Origin: an uncultured Porphyromonadaceae bacterium
GTDB lineage: Bacteria; Bacteroidota; Bacteroidia; Bacteroidales; Muribaculaceae
Direction of reading: 5' to 3'
Length of the DNA: 7,835 bases
Assembly: GCA_947166165.1 (NCBI GenBank)
Contig: CAMVDK010000146.1
Location: 1 to 7,835 of the forward strand
This document shows positions 1 to 5,643 of this stretch, in pieces. A program made the position numbers and the translations under genes. The notes below the pieces were generated by a model. That model was given only the letters and a program-made list of their open reading frames with translations, was not told where the DNA came from and made no database searches. Within the stretch, counting starts at the first letter, position 1. Every line of letters starts with the position of its first letter.

Positions 1-116
1 ATGCCGTAGGTGATGGTGTTCTCGCGGGCCTCGTCGGGGGTGGGAAGGCCGGCACCGTCGGTGCGAATCTCGGTTCCGTTCAGTAGATAAACTCCTTGTT
101 TGATAAGTTCTACCAT
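1..116 (-). CDS. Aconitase-family hydratase, N-terminal fragment (partial)
   Basis: Only the first 38 codons are present; the gene leaves the window at position 1. The ATG at 116 opens a frame reading MVELIKQGVYLLNGTEI and later TPDEARENTITYGI. From memory this resembles the N-terminus of the large YbhJ-like aconitase-family proteins that Bacteroidota genomes annotate simply as 'hydratase'. None of the aconitase iron-sulfur cysteines or substrate residues lie in this fragment, so the assignment rests on the N-terminal pattern and on context. The gene is on the same strand as the citrate lyase genes and starts only 35 nt after the stop of the CitC-CitG fusion, so it is probably the last visible member of that operon. 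An aconitase-like enzyme would fit a role in citrate/aconitate/isocitrate metabolism, but that is inference. No Shine-Dalgarno sequence is seen before the start. Confidence 0.5.
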   Translation of the reverse strand, partial: MVELIKQGVYLLNGTEIRTDGAGLPTPDEARENTITYG

Positions 117-143
117 AATGAATGTTGTTGTTAGTTAAGAAGA

Positions 144-155
144 TTAATATATTAA
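144..155. repeat. AT-rich perfect palindrome at the citCG stop codon
   Basis: TTAATATATTAA is a perfect 12-bp palindrome that includes the TAA stop of the CitC-CitG fusion (152-154). It sits in a short AT-rich gap before the hydratase start, with TTAA also at 135-138 and 157-160. It has no GC stem followed by a T-run, so it does not look like an intrinsic terminator. It may be nothing more than AT-rich spacer sequence. Confidence 0.35.
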
Positions 156-1927
156 GTTAAAGTGTTGCTTGATGACTGCTGCGTGCCGCACAGGGCGTGG
201 GCCAGCAGGGTGAGCGACAGCATGTCGGCCGCTCCGCCGGGCGAAATGTTGTCGGCCTTGTAGCGGATGCACATCTGCTGCAGGCCAGCCAGGTCGAAGT
301 GGTCGAGCAGGTGCTGTGATTCGGTTTTCACTTGCTGCGCGCGGTCGTAGCCCACGCGGTGGATGACGTTGGTGTCGTCGAGCGTGGTCATGATGCGCAG
401 CAGGGTCTTGTGGCAGCGGAAGGGGTCGCCGGCGAGCCGCTGGAAGAAGGGCAGCCAGTCGGCGAACAAACGCTCATAGCCGCCTTGGGCCATGGCCAGC
501 GCGCCGCCCACGTGGTGGTGGCGCACTGCCGCGGCGCCATGCGATGCGGTGGCTCCTGGCAGCTGCCCGGCGATGGCCTTGATGCCAGTGCTGAGCGAAG
601 CCGGGCTCACCGACCCCTGGCTGGCAAGCAGCCGGGTTCCTGCTGCCACGGCCAGCCCCAGGGCGAATATGGCACCGCGATGGGTGTTCACGCCGCCGGT
701 GGCCGCGAGCATGGCCTGTTCGGCCTTCAGCCCCCAGGCGGTGGCGAAGGGGCCGTCGATGTCGCTGCCCGAGGCAGCCTGCACGGCGAGGGCGACGAAA
801 TGGGGGCGGAGGGCGTTGATGCTGGTTTGCATCAAGGCGTGGTCCATGTCGGAGTGGGCGCCGCTGTCGGCTTTGTCGACCAACCCGGGCTTGGGGGTGG
901 TGTCGAGTTCCTGCTGCAGGGCCTGGCAGGCCTGCACGGCCACTAGATAGGGCAGGGTGGTGACGGGCACGAGCCGGACGGCTTCGGCCAGCCGGCCGTC
1001 GGCAAGGCCGCTGCGCACGCGCGAGGCGCTGATGTGCTGGCCGTTGAGCTCGGCGCGGGGCATCACCCGCACGTCGATGCCGCTGGCCGGCAGTTGCTCC
1101 TGCATGAGCGTCACATAGCGCGCCGTGAGCGCGTCGGCGGGCTCGCTGCCCACAAAGCGCACAGCGGCTCCCAGGGCAGGGGCGATGTGGCGCGCGAAGA
1201 GGTCGAGGTCGAGGGTGATCTGCGTGTCGGTGGCTTCGTCGAGCTGCTTGAGGAAATAGGTGGGGAAGGTGGCTGCCGAGATGGCGTAGTCGCTTCCGGC
1301 CACCACGGTCACATTGTCCAGATGGCGGCATCCGGCGGTGATCATCGCCAGGCGTTCGTGGCTGGAGAACATCGACACGTCTTCGCGCACGGCAATCACG
1401 TAGAGCCGGTCGACCTGGGCGGCTGCCCACTCCACCAGGGCGCGGTGGCCCAGGGTGAAGGGGTTGGCGTTCATCACGATGACACCCGCCGAGCCTCCGG
1501 CCTGCACGCAAGCCTTGAGGTGGCCGAGGTAGTCGCCTATGCCGGGCAGGCCGTTCTCCATGAACACCGCTTTGGGCGCGCGGGCCAGCAATTGGAACCC
1601 CAGGCTCTCGAAGATGTGCTGGTTGTCGGGCTTGGTGAACACGCGCACGCAGGTGTGTCCGGCGGCGTGGGCCTCGCTGAGCAGGTGCGAAACGAGCCGC
1701 TGCATCATGCCGGAGCCGCGCAGCGCGTCGCTCACGGCCACGCACTTGATCACGTTGGCCGCCAGTCCGCCTCCAGCCAGGATGGCGTCGTCGTCGACGC
1801 GTGTGACCACAGCGTAGGTGTCGACCGGGTCGAGACGCAGGCCGCATGAAGCCAGAAAACGCTCCACGCGCTGGCGTGCAGGCTTCAGGCTCAGGGGCAG
1901 GGTGCGGATTTCGTAGTCACTGTACAT
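152..1927 (-). CDS. citC/citG: CitC-CitG fusion: citrate lyase ligase plus triphosphoribosyl-dephospho-CoA synthase
   Basis: This 591-residue protein joins two maturation enzymes of citrate lyase. Residues 1-130 form a GNAT-like domain (LRGSGMMQRLVSHL at 69-82). Residues 146-327 are the CitC nucleotidyltransferase domain, with MNANPFTLGHR at 152-162 (HxGH-type site, His161) and ISASRVR at 299-305. CitC ([citrate (pro-3S)-lyase] ligase) uses ATP and acetate to acetylate the thiol of the CitD cofactor. Residues 331-585 are CitG/MdcB-like: TPKPGLVDKADSGAHSDMD at 344-362, GGVNTHRGAIF at 411-421, DTNVIHRVG at 518-526 and NISPGGAADML at 560-570. CitG makes 2'-(5''-triphosphoribosyl)-3'-dephospho-CoA from ATP and dephospho-CoA. 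Each half is close to the length of the stand-alone enzyme, so both may be active. The CitG half has GALAMAQGGY (475-484) where typical CitG proteins have a GARGEA-type motif. The ATG at 1927 overlaps the end of citX by 11 nt, suggesting translational coupling. Confidence 0.9.
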   Translation of the reverse strand: MYSDYEIRTLPLSLKPARQRVERFLASCGLRLDPVDTYAVVTRVDDDAILAGGGLAANVIKCVAVSDALRGSGMMQRLVSHLLSEAHAAGHTCVRVFTKPDNQHIFESLGFQLLARAPKAVFMENGLPGIGDYLGHLKACVQAGGSAGVIVMNANPFTLGHRALVEWAAAQVDRLYVIAVREDVSMFSSHERLAMITAGCRHLDNVTVVAGSDYAISAATFPTYFLKQLDEATDTQITLDLDLFARHIAPALGAAVRFVGSEPADALTARYVTLMQEQLPASGIDVRVMPRAELNGQHISASRVRSGLADGRLAEAVRLVPVTTLPYLVAVQACQALQQELDTTPKPGLVDKADSGAHSDMDHALMQTSINALRPHFVALAVQAASGSDIDGPFATAWGLKAEQAMLAATGGVNTHRGAIFALGLAVAAGTRLLASQGSVSPASLSTGIKAIAGQLPGATASHGAAAVRHHHVGGALAMAQGGYERLFADWLPFFQRLAGDPFRCHKTLLRIMTTLDDTNVIHRVGYDRAQQVKTESQHLLDHFDLAGLQQMCIRYKADNISPGGAADMLSLTLLAHALCGTQQSSSNTLT

Positions 1928-2420
1928 AGCTCTCGACCAGCTGCTGGATGTGTTGTTGAAGTTCGGCGGTGGAGTGGGTGCGGTTGCGCATGCACCATCG
2001 CGCCTCGTGGTCGCACATCAGGCACTTGCGAGGCGCTTGGTCCACGGCACTGCGCGGCACGGGAGCGCCCTCGGGGGCGATGATGTCGATGTCCATGAGC
2101 CGTCCCAGCGGGTGGGTGTCTTCGATGTGGCATGCGCGGCGCTTGGCGTCGAGCTGGCCGAGGCTGCTGAGCAGGTAAATCTCGTAGCCGGTGGCCAGGT
2201 CGCAGGCCTCGACATTGGCGATGGTGCCCCTAAAACACTCTAACACTGCCGTGAGGGCAGCGTTAGCGATGACGAGCGAATGGATGTTGCGCTTGACCGG
2301 TCCGGGCACAACGACGGTGGCACACACCAGCGTCAGGCGTGGATGCGCGCTCAAGAGCGCCATCTGCTTGGCGTGGCGGCGGTCGCGGCTGGCCAGCAAC
2401 TGGTCAAGCGTAATCTCCAT
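1917..2420 (-). CDS. citX: Citrate lyase holo-ACP synthase CitX
   Basis: CitX (apo-citrate lyase phosphoribosyl-dephospho-CoA transferase) moves the triphosphoribosyl-dephospho-CoA made by CitG onto the conserved serine of the acyl carrier protein CitD. The 167 residues span the usual CitX length. Family patterns are visible in order: LASRDRR at 9-15, VPGPVKRN at 38-45, ATGYE at 76-80, HPLGRLMDIDII at 103-114 and a Cys/Arg-rich stretch PRKCLMCDHEARWCMRNR at 130-147 with Cys133, Cys136 and Cys143. The ATG at 2420 puts the LASRDRR motif at the expected distance from the N-terminus. It is the fourth gene of the operon, 90 nt after citF, with a strong stem-loop in the gap. Its TGA lies inside the start of the CitC-CitG gene. 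Here CitX is stand-alone and CitG is fused to CitC, unlike the CitXG fusion known from Haemophilus influenzae. Confidence 0.92.
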   Translation of the reverse strand: MEITLDQLLASRDRRHAKQMALLSAHPRLTLVCATVVVPGPVKRNIHSLVIANAALTAVLECFRGTIANVEACDLATGYEIYLLSSLGQLDAKRRACHIEDTHPLGRLMDIDIIAPEGAPVPRSAVDQAPRKCLMCDHEARWCMRNRTHSTAELQQHIQQLVESYVQ

Positions 2421-2430
2421 TGTTCGGTTT

Positions 2431-2488
2431 TTGCGGCTTTAACCCGCAATGCGGAGTCCCGGTTTTGGGCGGGACCGCCGCATTGCGG
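2431..2488 (-). ncRNA. Intercistronic stem-loop between citF and citX
   Basis: On the transcribed strand, CCGCAATGCGG (2488-2478) pairs perfectly with CCGCATTGCGG (2454-2444), 11 bp. A 2x1 internal loop follows, then GTCCCG/CGGGAC (2475-2470 with 2461-2456, 6 bp) closes an 8-nt loop. The hairpin therefore has 17 paired positions. Each outer arm is itself a palindrome (CCGCA, one base, TGCGG). A further CCGCAA (2436-2431) lies just downstream and could pair with the TTGCGG in the 3' arm, giving an alternative small hairpin. No U-run follows, so this is not a canonical intrinsic terminator. It is more likely an mRNA-stabilising or processing element that sets citDEF apart from citX-citCG, or a copy of a dispersed palindromic repeat. 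Confidence 0.7.
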
Positions 2489-2510
2489 AAAGTGCTTCTA
2501 TTTATCTCTG

Positions 2511-4046
2511 TTATTCGGTGATGTTCTTGATCACGTCCATCACACTGCCGTCGCGGTTCATCACGATGCCCACCACCTTGTCGCCGAAGGGCAGGGGAGC
2601 GGCCTCGCCGATGATGCTCTTGGCGCGGTCCTTGAGCGAGTGGATGTCGACGATGTTCAGGCCGGCCTTCTCGAGGCGCTCCTTGATTTCGGGGCGGCGC
2701 GGGTTGACGGCGATGCCATATTCGGTGACCACCACGTCGACGCTCGAGCCCGGCGTGATGTGGGTCGTCACTTCGTCGACCACGCAGGGGATGCGGCCGC
2801 GCAGCAGCGGGCACACGATGATGGAGAGAGCCGAGTCGCCGGCGGTGTCGGGGTGGCCACCGATGGCGCCACGGATGATGCCGTCGCTGCCCACGAGCAC
2901 GTTCACGTTGAAGTCGACGTCCACCTCGAGGGCCGACAGAATCACGATGTCGAGGCTGTGGGTGGCCGAGCCGGCCTCGTCGAAGCTGGCATACTCGTTG
3001 GCGCTCACCTCCTGGTGCATCGGGTCGCTCTTCAGACTCTCGGCGGCCACCTTGTCGAACGACTGCACGTCGATCAGGCGGTCGATGAGGCCTTCTTCAT
3101 GCATCTTCACCATGTGGGCCGTGATGCCGCCCAGCGCGAAGCTGGCGGTGATGCCCTGGTCAATCATGCTCTGGCGGATGTATTTCACGGCGGCCAGCGA
3201 GGCACCGCCCGAGCCGGTCTGGATCGAGAAGCCCTGCTTGAAGTAGCCGCTGTTGATGATCACCTTGGCGGCCTGCTTGGCCAGCAGGATGTCGCGCGGG
3301 TTCTTGGTGTCGCGGATGGCTCCCGACGAGATCTTGCTCGAGTCGCCCACCGAGTCGACCACCACCACGCTCTCCACATTGCGCTCGCTGATGGAGTAGG
3401 GCGTGTTGGGATAGGCCACCAGGTCGTCGGTGAGGATGATGACGTGCTTGGCGTATTGCGCGTCGGGCAGGGCATAGCCCAGCGAGCCGCATATCGACTT
3501 GGCGTTCTCCGAACGGCTGTAGCCGCAGGCGTTGCCCATGGGGTCGGCACTCGAAGCGCCCAGGAAGGCGACGTCGATTTTCAGGTCGCCGTTGGCGATG
3601 GCGCTGCCGCGTCCGCCGTGCGAGCGGAAGATGACCGGCTCCTGCATGATGCCGTGGCTGATCTCGTTGGCCAGCTTGCCGCGCAGGCCCGAGGTGGAAA
3701 TCTTGGTGATCACGCCCGCCTTGATGTGCTCGATGAGCGGCTCGTGGACGTCGATCAGGCTCGAGGAGGCCAGGTGGAGGTTCTTGAAGCCCATTTCGGC
3801 CAGCTTGGCCACAACCATGTTGATCACCTTGTCGCCACCGCGGAAGTGGTGGTGGAACGAGATGGTCATGCCGTCCTTCAGGCCGGCCTTGCGGATGGCC
3901 TCTTCGAGCGTGGTCACCTTGGCGCCACCGGCGGTGAGCTCGGTGCGGGCCATGGTGTTCTTGTCGGCGGTGCCTTTGAAGGTCTCTTTGCCCATGCGGG
4001 CTGCAGCCTCGCTGATCAGGGCTGCTCTATCTTTGATGCTGTTCAT
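2511..4046 (-). CDS. citF: Citrate lyase alpha subunit (citrate:acetyl-ACP transferase)
   Basis: CitF exchanges the acetyl group on the CitD cofactor for citrate, giving citryl-ACP and free acetate. It is the CoA-transferase-like subunit of the cytoplasmic citrate lyase complex. The 511 residues match the usual full-length subunit of about 500-520. Recognisable stretches include TISFHHHFRGGD at 61-72, STSGLRGKLANEIS at 117-130, FRSHGGRGSAI at 140-150, a glycine-rich QTGSGGASLA at 276-285, GGHPDTAGD at 396-404 and VTEYGIAVNPRRPE at 440-453. The ATG at 4046 is two bases after the citE stop. The sequence AGGAGG at the end of citE lies about 10 nt upstream and is the only good Shine-Dalgarno-like site I see in the operon. 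No frameshift or truncation is visible. Confidence 0.96.
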   Translation of the reverse strand: MNSIKDRAALISEAAARMGKETFKGTADKNTMARTELTAGGAKVTTLEEAIRKAGLKDGMTISFHHHFRGGDKVINMVVAKLAEMGFKNLHLASSSLIDVHEPLIEHIKAGVITKISTSGLRGKLANEISHGIMQEPVIFRSHGGRGSAIANGDLKIDVAFLGASSADPMGNACGYSRSENAKSICGSLGYALPDAQYAKHVIILTDDLVAYPNTPYSISERNVESVVVVDSVGDSSKISSGAIRDTKNPRDILLAKQAAKVIINSGYFKQGFSIQTGSGGASLAAVKYIRQSMIDQGITASFALGGITAHMVKMHEEGLIDRLIDVQSFDKVAAESLKSDPMHQEVSANEYASFDEAGSATHSLDIVILSALEVDVDFNVNVLVGSDGIIRGAIGGHPDTAGDSALSIIVCPLLRGRIPCVVDEVTTHITPGSSVDVVVTEYGIAVNPRRPEIKERLEKAGLNIVDIHSLKDRAKSIIGEAAPLPFGDKVVGIVMNRDGSVMDVIKNITE

Positions 4047-4048
4047 GA

Positions 4049-4936
4049 TTAAATGTCCTCCTTGTTAATGATGCCCGACGCGATGGCCAGGTCGATGGTA
4101 CGTTGAGCTCTGATGACCACGGGGCGGTCGACCATCTTGCCGTTGACGGCAATCACGCCGCTGCCGCGCTGCTCGGCCTCCTTGATGGCGGCCAGGATGG
4201 TGAGCGACTTCTGAATCTCTTTCTCCTTGGGGGCGAACACCTCGTTGACGACCTCGATTTGGCGCGGGTTGATGATCGACTTGCCGTCGAAGCCCAGCTG
4301 CTTGATGAGCTCCACCTCCTTGCGGAAGGTGTCCATGTCGTTGAGGTTGCTGTACACGGTGTCGAGTGCGTCGATGCCGGCGGCGCGGGCGGCCACCACG
4401 ATGGTCTGGCGGGCCAGCAGCAGCTCCATGCCTTCGGGCGAGCGCTGGGTCTTCAGGTTGGCGCTGTAGTCCTCGGCGCCCAGGGCGATGCCCATCATGC
4501 GCTTCGATGCCGTGGCGATGGCGTAGGCGTTCACCACGCCGAGCGTGCTCTCGATGGCGGCCATGATCTGGGTGCGGCCCACGCAGCCCAGCTCGCGCTC
4601 CACGCGCTCAATCTCGCGCTCCACCTCCACGACCTCCTCAGCCGTCTCGGTCTTGGGCATGCGAATCACGTGCACGCCGGCCTTCACCACGGCCTCGATG
4701 TCCTTCTTGCCGTAGGGCGTGTTGAGCGGGTTGATGCGCACCACCATCTCGGTGTTGCCATAGTCTATCGTCTTCAGCGCGTGGTGCACCAGCAGGCGGG
4801 CAGTGTCTTTCTCGGCCATCGTCACGGAGTCCTCAAGGTCGAGCATGATCGAGTCAGGACCGTAGATGAATGCGTCCTGCATCATGGCCGGGTTGTTGCC
4901 CGGCACGAACATCATCGTTCTTCTTAATCGTTGCAT
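4049..4936 (-). CDS. citE: Citrate lyase beta subunit (citryl-ACP lyase)
   Basis: CitE cleaves citryl-ACP to oxaloacetate and acetyl-ACP, regenerating the acetylated carrier. It belongs to the HpcH/HpaI TIM-barrel aldolase family. I chose the ATG at 4936 (295 aa). The frame can be extended to a TTG at 4951, but family members usually begin close to the RLRRTMMFVPGNNP stretch found here at 3-16. Key motifs are LDLEDSV at 32-38, RINPLNTPYGKKD at 67-79, RMPKTE at 92-97, IESTLGVVNAYAIA at 128-141, GAEDYSANL at 153-161 and GFDGKSIINPRQIE at 215-228. Together they provide the acidic metal/substrate site and the arginines typical of the family. It ends two bases before citF, so the two large subunits are very probably co-translated. 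Confidence 0.96.
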   Translation of the reverse strand: MQRLRRTMMFVPGNNPAMMQDAFIYGPDSIMLDLEDSVTMAEKDTARLLVHHALKTIDYGNTEMVVRINPLNTPYGKKDIEAVVKAGVHVIRMPKTETAEEVVEVEREIERVERELGCVGRTQIMAAIESTLGVVNAYAIATASKRMMGIALGAEDYSANLKTQRSPEGMELLLARQTIVVAARAAGIDALDTVYSNLNDMDTFRKEVELIKQLGFDGKSIINPRQIEVVNEVFAPKEKEIQKSLTILAAIKEAEQRGSGVIAVNGKMVDRPVVIRAQRTIDLAIASGIINKEDI

Positions 4937-4984
4937 AGTTCGGTGAATCAAAGATTAATGGGTGGGGTTAATGGTTTCAGTGAT

Positions 4985-5004
4985 CCTCACGCAGCCGTGT
5001 GAGG
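4985..5004 (-). repeat. Small stem-loop in the citD-citE gap
   Basis: CCTCAC (4985-4990) and GTGAGG (4999-5004) form a 6-bp inverted repeat with an 8-nt loop, starting 9 nt after the citD stop. It would form a modest hairpin in the operon transcript. The direct repeat TTAATGG also occurs at 4955-4961 and 4968-4974, in the same 76-nt gap. No T-run follows, so a terminator is unlikely. Either item could be chance. Confidence 0.35.
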
Positions 5005-5012
5005 GGGGAGGC

Positions 5013-5294
5013 TCAGTCGGCCCAGACGTCCTTGCCCGTGGCGCGCACGGCGGCAGCCGTCACGCGGGCGCGGATGGTGCAGTCGAGGGCACCCTTGTCG
5101 GTGGCTTTCACCTCGGCTGTGTCCACTCCCAGACTGGTGAGCGTTTCCGTGATCACTTTCTTGATTTGCGCACCGAACTGGTAGGCCACGGTGCTCTCGA
5201 GGTCGATGTGCAGGCCCGACTCGCTGGCGGGTGCAATCTGGATCAGAATATCGCCTGACTCGAGCGTGCCGGCAATCGCATTCTTGATTTCCAT
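5013..5294 (-). CDS. citD: Citrate lyase acyl carrier protein (gamma subunit)
   Basis: CitD is the small carrier subunit that holds the phosphoribosyl-dephospho-CoA arm shuttled between CitF and CitE. It is 93 residues long, close to the 95-100 usual for the family. The N-terminal GTLESGDILI (9-18) contains Ser13, which aligns with the serine known to carry the prosthetic group (Ser14 in the Klebsiella protein). Further family-like stretches are VAYQFGAQI at 36-44 and GALDCTIRARV at 68-78. It is the first gene of the operon. The start at 5294 has no Shine-Dalgarno sequence but follows an A/T-rich leader, as is common in Bacteroidota. CitX and CitG, both encoded downstream, would modify it, and CitC would acetylate it. 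Confidence 0.94.
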   Translation of the reverse strand: MEIKNAIAGTLESGDILIQIAPASESGLHIDLESTVAYQFGAQIKKVITETLTSLGVDTAEVKATDKGALDCTIRARVTAAAVRATGKDVWAD

Positions 5295-5325
5295 AAAGTT
5301 AGCTCAAAAATTTTATTAAACTATA

Positions 5326-5339
5326 GTTAATCAGTTAAC
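5326..5339. promoter_or_regulatory. Inverted repeat in the citD leader, possible operator
   Basis: GTTAA, a 4-nt spacer (TCAG) and TTAAC form a perfect inverted repeat centred about 38 bp before the citD start and downstream of the predicted promoter. Its size and position would suit a protein-binding half-site pair. The arms are short and AT-rich, so chance is a real alternative. Confidence 0.3.
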
Positions 5340-5361
5340 GGTTTTCATCTCTTGGGAAGGC

Positions 5362-5380
5362 CGCTTGCGGGCTGCAAGCG
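5362..5380 (-). promoter_or_regulatory. Leader hairpin upstream of citD
   Basis: CGCTTGC (5362-5368) and GCAAGCG (5374-5380) form a perfect 7-bp stem with a 5-nt loop. A further 4-bp AAGG/CCTT-type pairing is possible beyond a small internal loop. The hairpin lies about 15 nt downstream of the predicted start of transcription, so it would sit near the 5' end of the cit mRNA. No T-run follows. It may stabilise the 5' end or take part in control; the sequence alone does not decide. Confidence 0.5.
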
Positions 5381-5399
5381 CATTCCTTGTTTGAGCGGT

Positions 5400-5431
5400 C
5401 AAAAGTAGGTATTATTTCCAACGTGGCAAAA
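5400..5431 (-). promoter_or_regulatory. Predicted Bacteroidota-type promoter for the cit operon
   Basis: Reading the minus strand, TTTTG (5431-5427) is followed by a 19-nt spacer and TACTTTTG (5407-5400). This matches the known Bacteroidota primary-sigma pattern of a TTTG-like -33 box and a TAnnTTTG -7 box, with normal spacing. Transcription would start around 5393-5396, leaving a leader of about 100 nt before citD. Confidence 0.7.
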
Positions 5432-5474
5432 TTATTAGGTGAAAATTTCCCTAAATGTTAATAATCCATGCAAA

Positions 5475-5576
5475 ATTGCCGCTGGCGGGCTGCCGCCCTG
5501 GGCGGATGCCCTGTGCCGCCTCGCTCCCGTGGCCGCGAGGCGCCATTGCCGCGGCTGGCGGGGCGCGCCACGGCGC
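5475..5576. repeat. GC-rich island with inverted and direct repeats
   Basis: A block of about 100 bp, far richer in G and C than the AT-rich DNA on either side, contains several potential hairpins. GGCGG/CCGCC (5484-5488 with 5493-5497) overlaps CCGCC/GGCGG (5493-5497 with 5501-5505), so the two are alternatives. GCCGCG/CGCGGC pairs 5532-5537 with 5550-5555, and GGCGCGCC (5562-5569) is a palindrome. A direct repeat is also present: ATTGCCGC then TGGCGGG at 5475-5489, and the same with a 3-nt insertion at 5545-5562. It could be a dispersed intergenic repeat element, a structured untranslated region or a small RNA; I do not recognise it. Confidence 0.5.
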
Positions 5577-5612
5577 ATTTCCTGAATTTTAGATTATTTA
5601 TGCCTCCAACAC

Positions 5613-5643
5613 TTGGCCGTGTGGCGAAAAATGCTGAAATTTG
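5613..5643 (+). promoter_or_regulatory. Possible promoter for the PPIase gene
   Basis: TTG (5613-5615), a 20-nt spacer and GAAATTTG (5636-5643) resemble the Bacteroidota -33/-7 pattern with one mismatch in the -7 box. Transcription would begin near 5648-5650, giving a leader of about 20 nt. A weaker alternative is TATTTATG around 5595-5602, which lacks a convincing -33 box. Confidence 0.4.

Noticed and set aside
474..1847. 457-codon minus-strand frame overlapping the citCG gene
   Set aside because: The same strand in another frame codes for the complete CitC-CitG protein. The alternative is Arg/Pro/His-rich with no motif.
2444..2488. Intrinsic terminator after citF
   Set aside because: The hairpin is strong, but no U-run follows on the minus strand, and same-strand citX begins shortly after.
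2280..4052. 590-codon open frame on the plus strand, opposite citF and citX
   Set aside because: It is antisense to clearly recognised genes, and its translation is a His/Val/Asp/Gly-rich shadow typical of GC-biased third positions. Similar long shadow frames occur opposite citE, the citCG fusion and the PPIase (5681-7075 minus).
4937..4951. TTG start adding five residues to CitE
   Set aside because: The ATG at 4936 places the family-conserved RLRRTMMFVPGNNP at the expected N-terminal position; the extension has no support.
5305..5325. Second promoter close to citD (AATTTTTG-like -7 box)
   Set aside because: The first base of the box mismatches and no TTG lies at the right distance upstream; the 5400-5431 match is much better.
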